Origin: Trogon surrucura
Lineage: Eukaryota; Chordata; Aves; Trogoniformes; Trogonidae
DNA: 64,000 nucleotides
NCBI GenBank assembly: GCA_020746105.1
Contig: CM036620.1
Coordinates: 40,389,206-40,453,205, forward strand
Direction of reading: 5' to 3'
In this document: piece after piece, positions 35,231-46,620 of the stretch
How the letters are laid out: each line of letters opens with the position of its first letter
Numbering within the stretch: position 1 is the stretch's first letter
Notes under the pieces: model-generated
The model's input: the letters and a program-made list of their open reading frames with translations, nothing else
Databases searched by the model: none
What the model was told of the DNA's origin: nothing
Program-made: the position numbers and the translations under genes

Positions 35231-38200
35231 GTAAGGACAGAAATCACCATGACTGCTGTCGCAGTCTTTTTCTCACTGATAAAAAAAGATCAGCACTGAG
35301 GATCTGGAGTACTGTCTCCATTCATTCAACTTGTTAGTGACAGCAAACTCTTCTCCTGAATCCTTTCCCATAGGGAGCATAGATTAATTAGTAATGCCAA
35401 ATAAACATTGCATGACGCATCCTGTGTAGTCAGAAAGTCCCTGTGCTCTTTGAATGTCTAAGAAGGAAACAAATAGAGGAACAAGAGCTTTGCAATTCGG
35501 TTCAGGTTCAAAGAGAAATACCAGTGATTGTATGAATCCTAAAGCATTGATGGTCCATGGTTTTTTAGTTGGCTGTTTGATATTGCAGTTTTTAGGGCTC
35601 AGTCTCTTTCCTTCCTCTTAGGTCGTGTGCAGGCACAGAACACAAATGGTGGTTTCTAATGACTTTCTGTAGCTTTGCACTTTGCAATGGCAATTTTTAG
35701 GGTTGAGCAAATCATGGGCATGAACCAATCCTTGGGGGAAATGTGAGTGAAAAGTAATTGGTACTGAAGCAGTATGTGGAGGGGCACTTGGAATAGAGGC
35801 AGTCGTTAGAGAAAGGGGGACATGACGAGGGAGGTATGCACAGTGGAAAGGACTGCAAAGAATTGGGGCTGGGGGAACATATTAGGAGAAAAAGTGAAGT
35901 TTCCCCATGCCGATCTGGTAGAAAAATTATACTAGAAGGCTAGATTACTAGGTAACTCTGTACTGTGGGCAAGAAATGCAAAAATGCCTGAAACGCTGTT
36001 CCTTCACAATTTTCTAGACAGTCTTATATTTTCAGTTTTGCATAAAAGCTTTTGTCTTCACCTCATCCATTACCCTCATCTCTCTCAGGTTGTGGACAAG
36101 TTGGAAATATGGAATATGTATCAGAAATATTTCAGCCATAGAAAAAAATACAACCTGTTGTTTCATAGAATGAAATAAGACAGTAAATACTGAAGCAATA
36201 AATCAAAAAGCATGGTCACTGTATCTGGGAGTGAAATGCACTAAAGGAGCTGTCTGAATTGTGATTTTCTCTGTGTACTCTTTTTGGCTGTTTTCTTGAG
36301 AATGTAGATGCTTTAATGCAAAGGTAAATGAAAACAGAGATTCTTACATTCTTCTAACAGTCAATAAGAGCTTGTAATGTGGCTTACACTGATTGCAGTT
36401 ATGATATGGTTTTTCTCAGCAGCAGCTCTTGCATAATTTATTGTTCCTAATTTCACATATTTACTTGGAGATAAGACACACTAAAATCATGAAAATATTT
36501 TCCCTGTGGCAAATTTTTCTATTTCAGAAGGAATCTGCACTTTATAGTGATGTGAAAAATAAGTAAATTAAAAGAATGTGCATCGTCTTATTGTATTAGA
36601 AGTATTCGTTTACTGAAAATTCTGCGTGTCGACATTAATTAGCATAGTCTTTACTCATGGGGTAAATGACAACACATTAAATTTCATTTTCATCATGATG
36701 CTGTTCCTGTTGTCATAAGGAGAAGGTTTCTTAATGAAATGTGATCACTCCAGAGTGTCTCTGAGCAATGTCCAGATCTTCAGTGTGTGATGCTCCCCAG
36801 GGCAAGGCAGTCAGTGAGGGATTGACTCTGCAGCTGGGGATGCTGCCAGCCCTGCTGTCACCCTGCTGCCCTTATGGGTGTACCTCTGCTGCTGCAGATA
36901 CGGTTCTGATAGCAATCAAGACGTGGTCTTACTATCCATGGGTCTACACCATACATTTTACATGGGCTTACTATACATGTGGTTCCCTAGAAGGCATTTT
37001 GTGAAGTCATTAACTAACAAAAAGTAGAATTTTGCTGCGCTGGTTTTACAGCCCTTATACCTGGTCTGGATTTTAATTTACATTAGGTATAGCTTCCCTG
37101 GGATCATTTTCAAGCTAGTGTAAAAATAGAATTAGCTGAGAGACAGAGATCTTTTCTCCTCACCAAGGAATAAACTTAGGACTGATATCTCTGATAGGAA
37201 AATACAAGTGTGTTTTGTTTGTTGTTTTGTTTTGCTTTTTTTTTGTTTTGTAAATGTAGCAAGGTACACTCTCTTAGCTAAATCTAATGAAAATTCTTGT
37301 TTTGAAAGTATATACAGATTTTGTGCATTTAAAGGTATTTGAAGTATACAGGTGTAAGTATTTGAAAAAAAAATAAATTTTCAGTCAGTTTATCAGTCAG
37401 CTCTCTTAATGACAGCTGAAGGGTTTTACTGATACTTAGGAAAATGAATCCTTATTACTAGAACCATAATGGAAACTGCTTGATGGTGACCGTTCCAGAA
37501 AACTGTTAGAGGTATTGAAAAAGAGTTTATCTTGGAAACCATTTTGTACAAGCAACTATAGCAGCATAATTGTAGTAGGCAGAAGTATCAATGATTAACA
37601 ATTTATGTTGTTTTTAATGTATATCCTACTCTGTCTTTTTGGTGCTGGTGCTATCTTACTGGTAGTGACACGAAAGAAGCTAAAGATTCCAAGAAAAATA
37701 ACTCCTTTAGACATTATCGTACCCTGAAAAATCAGAGGAATTGGTTATACCATGACGAGGAGAAAGCAAGGTATTCATTAAAAGGTTCTTTTCTCATTGC
37801 AAAGTTGATTTGAAACAGTAATAAAATACAAGAGCTTACTCATGTATTATCTTGAGTACAACCATCTAGGTGTATTCTCAGACTGTGAAGTACTAGCTAG
37901 GGGATGCCTTGCCTGGAATAATCTGCAAATCCATGCTTGAGTGAAGCCAGGAGCCCAAGGAATTAAAATAGTGAACCAGGTGCATTAACCATGACAGGCC
38001 ATTAAAGAGCGACCCATTATTATGTGTCAGGTTTGGGCTAACAAAATACGACACTGAAAGCAAAAACTGCATGGAGGTTTGGGCTCATGCTGTGAATACC
38101 TAAGTCTTAAATAGGTCTCTCCTGGTGGTTGGTTATCTGGCGTGTCACAGAAGTGAACAACTTGCCCCAAGGAGTGAAGCAGGGCACTGGCAGGGCTACG

Positions 38201-39930
38201 TGAGGTCTTGCCTTTTCAGCTGTGCAGCACTACATTAGCAGCTCACCTTGTGGTGGTAAATAGTCTGCAGATGCCATAACTCGCTGGGTTGATGCTGTTT
38301 GTCCATTGGAAAGAAAAAACATGGAAACTTACACATTGTTGAGTAGTTCATCTAATCTTGTTACAAAATGTGGAGGCTGAGTTAGGATAATAGTAAGTGA
38401 TGCTAACCAACAGTGTCTAAAACACATGGCTAAAATCATTACTTGTCGTTAATTCTGAGAAGTGCCGAGAGTAGATTGTTCATCCCTGCTCATTTCTAAA
38501 ATTAATAAGCAAGAGTTAATCTGCATTCTTTCTCTCTGAAGGATGACAGGGTTAAAGCTATCATTATGAAGCTTCTAAGCCCATGAAAGAGAAACTTCTG
38601 TATAGTTCTGAGTGACTCAGTAGTATTATGTATGCAACTTGCAAATGACCTTCAAAATGGGAATGAGAGTAACTGTACAATACTGCTTTTTTTAGTTAAT
38701 GACTCTTTTCTTCTTCCCAAATATAACCTTTCACAATTAGATCAGTCCCCAGTTAGAATATTGACAAAACACTTCCATATGCTTAAAGCTTAGAACAGCT
38801 AGTATGCATAAGAGCATTCATTTAATCATTTAACTAAATAATTATATCCCCAAGAAACAGTCTGATGGGATGCCATGTCAAAGAAGCCTGGAAGAACTTT
38901 TAAAATCTGCAGTGATTTAATTAAGCACATTTAATATTTGCTTATAGGGATTATATTATTTATATTTAACTTCCTAAATAATTTATTTTGCAGCCTTTTA
39001 ATTTCCTCTGTGTCATTCTGCCTCACTGATAAATCCAGTCACATCTGACAGCCCCAATCTGGCATTTAAATGTGACCAAAGTAGACAGAGCAATCATTCT
39101 TTAAACAACTTATCTTGAGTGACATATTAAAAAAATATCTTAAAATCAGTGCCAGCAGCCACTTTTGCCTATGGCAGTCATAGATCAGGCCATTACAAGG
39201 CCAAACACTCTTTTTTATTATGTAGATAGATCTTACTGTATTCTGATTAATTTTATCCACATTGTAAGAAGTACTGAAGTCTCTGGGTGCTTTCTCATCA
39301 GAATCAGTATCTAGGAAACACTACAGAAAATAGGAAGTTTATTTGTCTTTTTAATGGTTACAATCAGTGAAGGATTATATTATTTTAAAATTACTTGAAA
39401 GTTATAGCAAAGAACATATATACTCCTTTTTATTGTCACTCCATCTCACTACTCAAATTCTTCTTTGCGCCCAACTCAGCTGCCGATCTTTTCTTCTGGC
39501 TTACCCAAGAAGGGTTTTACTATGTGAATCTTATTTCTAGCATCTCAGTTCACTCAGCCTCTCCTCAAGCATGGAAAGGGATACATGCTTATTCATCATA
39601 ACTAGGTTTCAGTACAATCCCCATAGAAGTTACTAGAAAAATTACATTGCAATGAGAATTTAATCTCTCCTTATCAAATTGCCTTTATTCTGCTTCTTTC
39701 AGGTATGTCCATCATAATTATTCCTACTGTCTGATTTCATGATATGATCTAGTTCTCTGCTGTCAGTCCATTTCCAATAAGCAAGGATGGAGGAAAGAGA
39801 ATTGCATGTGAAAAAAACAACAGAGGGGGACATAAAGTAAAGTAGAAAATGCTCTGGGATCAACTCATTTCTCCTCTTCACCCTTGTTACTTCCAAGTTT
39901 GCTACCTAAATTACTTACATAAGGAACTAC
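35231..39930. other. Unique non-coding sequence, no gene seen
   Basis: No gene is recognised. Enhancer-like patches occur at about 36620-36745 (attaattagc, tcatgatgctgttcctgttg) and 38860-39060 (gatttaattaagcac and nearby AT-rich words). A T/G-rich run lies at about 37210-37250. Confidence 0.55.
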
Positions 39931-39961
<31 letters not shown>

Positions 39962-39984
39962 GTAGTAGTAGTAGTAGTAGTAGC

Positions 39985-40018
<34 letters not shown>

Positions 40019-40053
40019 TTGTTATTGTTGTTGTTATTGTTATTGTTGTTGTT
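39931..40053. repeat. Compound trinucleotide microsatellite (TTA)n-(GTA)n-(GTT)n
   Basis: About ten TTA units (39931-39960) run directly into about 18 AGT/GTA units with one interruption (tagcag near 39981), then a GTT-rich tract mixed with ATT to 40053. The three motifs differ by single-base changes, which suggests stepwise mutation and slippage. The open frame it creates is not a gene. Confidence 0.95.
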
Positions 40054-40139
40054 TATTTTCACCTTAGTGGCCTCATGGCCATGTAAGTTCGATGGTTAAT
40101 GTTCATTAAGATGCTGATGTTAAATGGTGAGAATTACCC

Positions 40140-40894
40140 TGTCATGGGTTAGGGCTGGGCTGGCTGCTAAAACTTGGACAGATGCTCCCTAACCCCTTCT
40201 CCCTCCCCAAACAGGAAGGAGAAGGAAATGAGACAGAGAGACTTATGGGTTAGAAAGGAAAACTAAAACAGCTTTAATGAAACAATAATAGAAATAATAA
40301 TGATTAAAATAAAAAACTATATACAACTATATGTAAGTCCAATATTGAACCTGACTTCCCCTCCCCCATTAATAGCAATCCCCACTGGTACTGCAGAGCA
40401 GGCGGCACTGGGGAAGCCCCAGGCTCAGCAGCAGGAGGGAGCTGGATTCGGGAGCTCAGGATTTGAATCAAATGCAGGAGATCAGACGGAGCCCTCCTTG
40501 GACACTGGCCATTGAGGAAAGAGGCCTAAACTCTCATGATTACTCTATACCGAATGTGACGTCTATGGGACGTTGGTCACCTGTCCTGTCTATTACTCCC
40601 TAGAGGTGCAACCTTCTACTTCCTTGTGCCCCCTCTTACTACCCGGCACCCCCACCATGGCACACCAGAGCCAGCAGTGGCCTTGGGCACTATAGGAATA
40701 AGTATAAGCAAGAGCCTTTCTGCATCCCAGTCCCAGGCAGTAACTGTAAACATCAGGTGTTATCACTGCCAGTAGCACACACTATCTGCAAAAACATGCT
40801 GCTAACTTCAGAATGTGCAGCCTTTTAGAAGAGACTGAACTGGAAAGTTACAATCACTGAACAGAATTGGTTTTGTTTAACTAAAACCAGGACT
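40140..40894 (-). mobile_element. Inverted copy of the 23.77-kb LTR, 5' edge altered
   Basis: On the minus strand it aligns along its whole length with the LTR at 23769-24574. For example, the stretch around 40665-40800 matches with only a few differences. The U5 end is intact (...CCCATGACA, reverse of 40140-40148) and ATTAAA is kept (complement of 40273-40278). The other end reads CCAGGACT where the intact copy has CCAGGACA, and the 5-base flanks (taccc and tccag) do not match. That edge was therefore rearranged, probably with the adjoining CR1. It contains no viral genes. Confidence 0.85.
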
Positions 40895-40903
40895 TCCAGA
40901 AGT

Positions 40904-42677
40904 AACACTAACACTAGAGGCAATGTAGGCCCTCTGTTGAATGAGGTGGGTGCCCTGGAGACAGAGGACAGAAAGAAGGCAGAGTTGCTGAATGCCGTCT
41001 TTGCCTCTGTCTACACTGTTGGAGACCATCCTCAGGAGCCTCAGTCCCCTGAGGCCCCAGAGGAAGTCATGATAAAGGAGGAGTCTGCCCTGATTGATGA
41101 GGAGTGGGTTATGGATCAGTTTGAACACTTGAACATTCATAAATCCATGGGCCCTGATGGGATGCACCCACGGGTGCTGAGGGAGCTGGCGGGAGTCATT
41201 GCTAGGCCACTCTCCATCATCTTTGGTAAGTCGTGGGTAACAGGTGAGGTGCCTGAAGACTGGAGGAAAGCGAATGTCACTCCAGTCTATAAGAAGGGCA
41301 GGAAGGAGGACCCGAGTAACTACAGACCGGTCAGCCTCACCTCCATCCCTGGAAAGGTGATGGAACATCTTATCCTTGACGCTGTCTCTAGGCATATCAA
41401 GGATAAGAAGGTTATTAGGAGCAGTCAGCATGGCTTTGCCAAGGGGAAGTCATGTTTGACCAACCTGATAGCCTTTTACGAAGACATAACCAGGTGGATG
41501 GATGGTGGCCGTGCAGTGGACGTGGTCTACCTGGACATCAGCAAGGCCTTTGACACCGTCTCCCACAGCATCCTCATAGGTAAACTGAGGAAGTGTGGTC
41601 TGGATGACCAAGTAGTGAGGTGGGTCGAGAACTGGTTGAAGGGAAGAAGCCAGAGAGTTGTGGTTAATGGGGCTGAGTCTGGCTGGATGCCTGTGTCTAG
41701 TGGGGTCCCTCAGGGGTCAGTGCTCGGGCCGGTGCTTTTCAATATATTTATCAATGATCTGGATGAGGGATTAGAGAATGTTGTCAGCAAGTTTGCTGAT
41801 GATACGAAATTGGGAGGAGTGGTTGACACACCGGAAGGCTGTGCAGCCATTCAGAGAGACCTAGACAGGCTGGAGGGCTGGGCGGGGAGAAATCTGATGA
41901 AGTTCAACAAGGGCAAGTGTAGAGTTTTGCACTTGGGAAAAAATAACCCCATGTGCCAGTATAGGTTGGGGACTGCCCTGCTGGAGAGCAGCGCAGGGGA
42001 AAGGGACCTGGGGATTCTAGTGGACAGCAGGATGACCATGAGCCAGCAGTGTGCTCTCATGGCCAAGTGTATTGGTGTATGGGGTGTATTAGAAGGGGAG
42101 TAGCAAGTAGGTCAAGAGAGGTCCTCCTGCCCCTCTACTCTGCCCTGGCGAGACCGCATCTGTAATATTGTGTCCAGTTCTGGGCCCCTCAGTTCAAGAA
42201 GGACAGGGAGCTGCTTGAGAGAGTCCAGCGTAGAGCCACAAAGATGGTTAAGGGAGTGGAGCATCTCCCTTATGAGGAAAGGCTGAAGGAGATGGTTCTC
42301 TTTAGCTTGGAGAAGAGGAGGCTGAGCGGTGACCTCATTAATGTTTATAAATACGTCAAGGGGGAATGTCAGGAGGATGGAGCCAGGCTCTTTTCAGCGG
42401 CGTCCACTGACAAGACAAGGGCCAATGGGTGGAAGCTGGAACACAGGAGGTTCCATAAAAATACGAGGCAAAACTTTTTTACTGTGAGGATGACCGAGCA
42501 CTGTAACAGGCTGCCCAGGGAGGTTGTGGAATCTCCTTCTTTGGAGACATTCAAAAACCGCCTGGACGTGTTCCTGTGCGCTCTACTGTAGGTGATCCTG
42601 CTCTGGCAGGGGAGTTGGACTAGATGATCTTTGAGGTCCCTTCGAACCTCTAACATTCTGTGATTCCGTGGTTCTGT
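40904..42677 (+). mobile_element. 5'-truncated CR1 LINE (reverse-transcriptase half)
   Basis: Homology to the intact CR1 starts opposite about 7432, within ORF2 between the endonuclease and reverse transcriptase, and runs to degenerate terminal repeats (attctgtg, attccgtg) ending at about 42677. Visible differences from the copy at 4712-9208 are scattered along the whole length, so it is a separate, somewhat older insertion. It begins about ten bases from the end of the minus-strand LTR, with no unique spacer between them. Confidence 0.93.
40937..42591 (+). pseudogene. Broken CR1 ORF2 (reverse transcriptase)
   Basis: The reverse transcriptase core is readable: motif A in [14 protein letters not shown], motif [13 protein letters not shown] and motif C FADD are all kept. 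The first open stretch (40937-42103) ends after a small indel near 42065-42085 shifts the frame. In the restored frame a further nonsense TAA lies at 42163-42165, where the intact CR1 has a Glu codon. A last open stretch (42244-42591) covers the C-terminal CR1 region. The endonuclease is missing through 5' truncation. The copy cannot make a functional ORF2 protein. Confidence 0.92.
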
Positions 42678-45600
42678 AAATGTAGAATACTGAGAACTAA
42701 ATGGCTTTATTATCTGGACTCAAGGCACATGCTCTCCACCAAAAGCCACGTAATGATTTCAACCAGACATATCTTTCTGTGACTAAGACTAAATCAAAGA
42801 ATAAACAAATATATGTCTAGTATTGATACATGGATATTTAGCTTTTTTCAGTAACTGTTTTCTCAGGAACTCTTACTGCTTTTTCATCATGATTGTTACT
42901 CTCCAGATAAGGAGAATTAGAGCCCTGGTGGACTGCTGTGAGTAGTACCTCCCTTACTATCTGTTTTTTCTATTTTTACTTATTTGTGGTTCTAGGTTGC
43001 TGTTGTCATCTTCTAAAGCGTCAGACTGAACCACAGAGTGGTTAGTATACATCATTATATTAAAGATAGTATTTACACAGTTTCATTTGATTGGAAATCT
43101 AATACTTTGTTTTCTGAACTGAAAATACTTGTAGCTTGATATACATAATATTTTTTATTCTGCTCCTCTGCCCATACATATATTCATTTTCTCTAGATGA
43201 AGAAACATCTGATAGCAATACTGCCCAAACGTTGGGTGTGATGTGACGCTGTCCTAAAAGTGGGTCCACTGAGTCTACTGACGTTAAAGAGAAGAAAGTT
43301 ATTTTGTTTGCACGAATGAAAAAATACTGACATAATGTCTGCAGAATAGTCTTCTATTAATAAACAAATGAATAAATAAATAGCCTGACTGAAGCAGAAG
43401 TACTTAGTCATGATTTAAAAGTTCTTTATCTTCACGAATGTACCATGTCTTTTGGAAGGGATGGAGCAATTTCATGAGATTTTAATGTGTTATGGCCTCT
43501 CTTCAGATATTTAGTATCTGAAACATTCATCTTGACAGAATCTCAATGGATTCTATCATTTTTATGTAGAATGTTGCTGGAAGGAGCTGTATTTTTTGAC
43601 CATTGGGTGAAAGTGTGGTATATATGCAAAAATAGCTTTGTAAAGCAACATCTGCTCTTTGCTTTTTAGGGCCTTATTTCTATACAAGTCTCTGCAAATT
43701 TGTAAAAGAATGTTAATTTAGGATAAAGCTCATCCCTTATAATACATACTAAAGGAAATAATCAAACTTTTTCAAATGGGAAGAAATTCTTTCAGAGCAG
43801 TTATGGTAGATATAACAGCCTGATGTGGATGAAGATGTTGGATGTGGCAAACCAGACTTGGTCAGGTTAAGCTTGCACTGATACAAATCTTTACATCAAA
43901 TGTCAATCCAGGCTTTCTTACATGTTGTTGAAATGGATTCACCTTTTTCTCTGTGTGTTGAAATTTCTTCTATTTCTAAGCAAACACACTGGAGATGGAA
44001 GTGCTTGGTGGACAGCTGTTTGGAGCTTTGATGTTTGTCAAGAGTCTTGTGAACTTGTGCGAGTTACTTGCTATTTCCATATTCAGTTTGTGCCCACAGA
44101 TACAGTGAACAAGTTCAGTTTTCAATTACTGTAATTCCTGTTACTCTGTCGGACTATGGAGGAAGTTTTGTGTATTTAAATGCAAAGAATGAAGAGTATT
44201 ATCCAGACCCCAGTGAAGTCAATGATATATTTTTATTCCAGGAGGCAATCTTCAATTAATTCAGGCCGTGCATGGAAAAAGATGTAAAAATTAAATGGGA
44301 ATTAGTACTTTCAGGTACTGATATCTTGCTCTCATTTTATCCACTGTCAATGAACTCTTTAGCATTGTTTGCAAGTACTTCATGTTAACTATTTTACCTT
44401 TGTTTTTCACTCTGGTGTTACTATTCTATACCTATTCCTTCTGACGATGAGATCATGAAAAATAATTCCTCGTGTGGGCCATATATGAATAACTAACATA
44501 CAGTCATACTAAAAACAGTCCTGCTAACTTAAAATTAGATTTACATTATCATATATCAGCTATTACCCCTTTGTAGCAAATAGGAAAGCAGCTCTATTAT
44601 TGAGTATACACTACTATTTGTTTATGATAGTAGCAAAATGCATTCAGAACTGCATGAATTTCTGGCTTCAAGTCTGCAGGCATGCTATCAGTATACTGAT
44701 TTACTGCTTTCTAGAAATTAAGAGTATGGTAAATCCCTGAAATGTTTCACCTCCACCATTTCCTTTGACAGTCTTTCACAGAACTTCCACTGATTAATTT
44801 TTAGGCCGAGTATGCTTGAACTAAGTCATTAATTTTATCTGAAAAGGCGTAATTCCAGACCACTTTCTCTAGCAAGATGTTATTGCCTGCATTATTAAAT
44901 ACTTTCTTTACTGTCTGTCATCCATAAACCCTCTGCTCCCCAATCACGGATCCCTTCTATTTACCTGCAGTTCATGTGCAGAGACAATAAACTGAGATTT
45001 TGTACTTTAGGTGTCCTTTGATGAAACAGTTTGTGTTTCTGAATCTAAAAGAATAGTAAAAGATGAACTTAGAGTATTTTGAAGCTTTTTGTTGTTGTAG
45101 AAACAAACTTGCTCATCCTTAAATTCTGTGTACAGATTTTTGCATAATTTAACCAGAGCTCACCCTCTACCCTGAAGGAATTCACAGGCCTGTTAACTGT
45201 GGCCCAACAATGATGAAGTGAATTGGAAGAATGGAGAGATACTGAAAAGAAATGTAATTAAAATGTAATTCCTTTTGCTATAAAAAGTCACAGCACATTA
45301 GACACTTTTGGCAAATAGTTTATTTTCATTTAAATTTAAAGTATAGCATAAATAAAGGTTTCATCTTATTGACATACACAACTACCTCAATTTATCTGGT
45401 GTGATTCTACACTAACGTAATAAATTGCTGCAGCTTTTTTTATAGACATTTAAGTCGAGTGAATATAAATTCTTAGCATCAATAAAAGAAATAAGAACCC
45501 TGAGCCTTATTCATTTATGGAGTGTTCTGAGTACATTTTTTGCCTGAAAGGATCTATATTATTTATTGGAATTATTTATTGGAAAATGTAAACACATATA

Positions 45601-46249
45601 GGATAAAGTCTTGATATATTTAACATTTTATCATTGGAGTGTGTATGATTTTAACCCACTGAATAAGAACATAAGTACAGTCACAGAAAGCTTATATAAT
45701 TTTAAGTTTTCATGGTGAAAATTGGAGTAAGTTTACATACAGACAATTCTGACCACAGTCACTGAAATTCATTATGACCTAAGCACTCAACCACTGCCAT
45801 CTTCAAAAAAAGTATCCTTCCAAACTTGTTTCAGGAAAGAGTTTAAGAATTTACTCAGTTTTGACCATGACAGTATCTGTATTCTTACCATCCTGTCCAG
45901 AGAAGCAGTTGTATCTATGCTCACAATCCATTCAAGGAAAAAAAAGGAATGTAGCAGATTATATAATTTTATCAAATCAAGCTTGTTGTGCTTTCTCAAT
46001 TTGTGTTCCATAAACACTAGCAAATTTGCAGAATAATTAAAAATTGTTGTTATAATTTGTGCTGGGGGATGGTGCATGCACCTGAGTGAGGGAGTGGAGG
46101 TCAGAGTGGCAAGTGTGTGAAGCAAGGTGATGGGACTGAGGCTCACCTCAAGTGCTTTTAGATGAAAGCACACTTGCCAGGGAAATAAGTAGGAGAAGTT
46201 AGAGCTACTTGTGCAGACACTGAAGTCTGGCACTGCTGGAAGTGACTGA
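42678..46249. other. AT-rich non-coding sequence, no gene seen
   Basis: No gene or clear repeat. An AAATAAATAAAT-like run lies near 43366-43381. The frames at 43922-44259 are short and have no recognisable domain. Confidence 0.6.
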
Positions 46250-46620
46250 GATGGCACGGGGTGGCTTGGATGATCGTCTTTCTGTGAGACAGGACAGAGA
46301 GGCTGGGAAGATGAGGAGAGAAGCAGTAGCTTGAATGTATGAAGCTTTTCTACAGAATGACAAACAGGGCCTTGTGGAGCAGGATCAGGGAGAGGCAGTT
46401 AAGGCTGACATGTTTGTAAGTGTTTTTTACAGACTACCCAAATAGCATGAGGAATTGATTGTAACCATCTTGAATATCTTGATCTGCTATTCACTAACAA
46501 CAAAATAAATGGTCAAAGAGGTGATGGCAGCCTTGTCTATAGAGGTGTTCAAGATCCTGAAGGATGTGAAAAAGGCAAGCAGAAGACTGCAGTTTCTGAA
46601 AATAAAGAGAACTTTACCTT
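46250..46620 (+). repeat. Decayed CR1 endonuclease-region fragment
   Basis: Worn counterparts of the intact CR1 are visible in order: gacaggacagagaggctggg (the KDRPARRG region), gtaagtgttttttacagact (the VGVYYRPP region) and cttgatctgctattcactaa (the LLDLILAN region). A loose remainder follows. Deletions separate these blocks and no frame remains. This relic comes from the endonuclease half, unlike the other fragments, which are 3' ends. Confidence 0.6.

Noticed and set aside
37590..37813. Open stretch with hydrophilic, protein-like reading (…DTKEAKDSKKNNS…)
   Set aside because: It has no ATG, no clear splice sites and no recognised homology. A run of this length can occur by chance.
39865..40062. 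Asn/Thr-repeat protein on the minus strand
   Set aside because: It is a translation of the trinucleotide microsatellite.
43922..44259. Two overlapping frames as a small gene
   Set aside because: They show no domain, no consistent codon bias and no repeat of the pattern elsewhere.
45787..46257. 156-codon minus-strand frame
   Set aside because: It is one of the longer frames outside CR1 but has no recognisable domain, no flanking gene structure, and lies opposite AT-rich sequence beside a CR1 relic.
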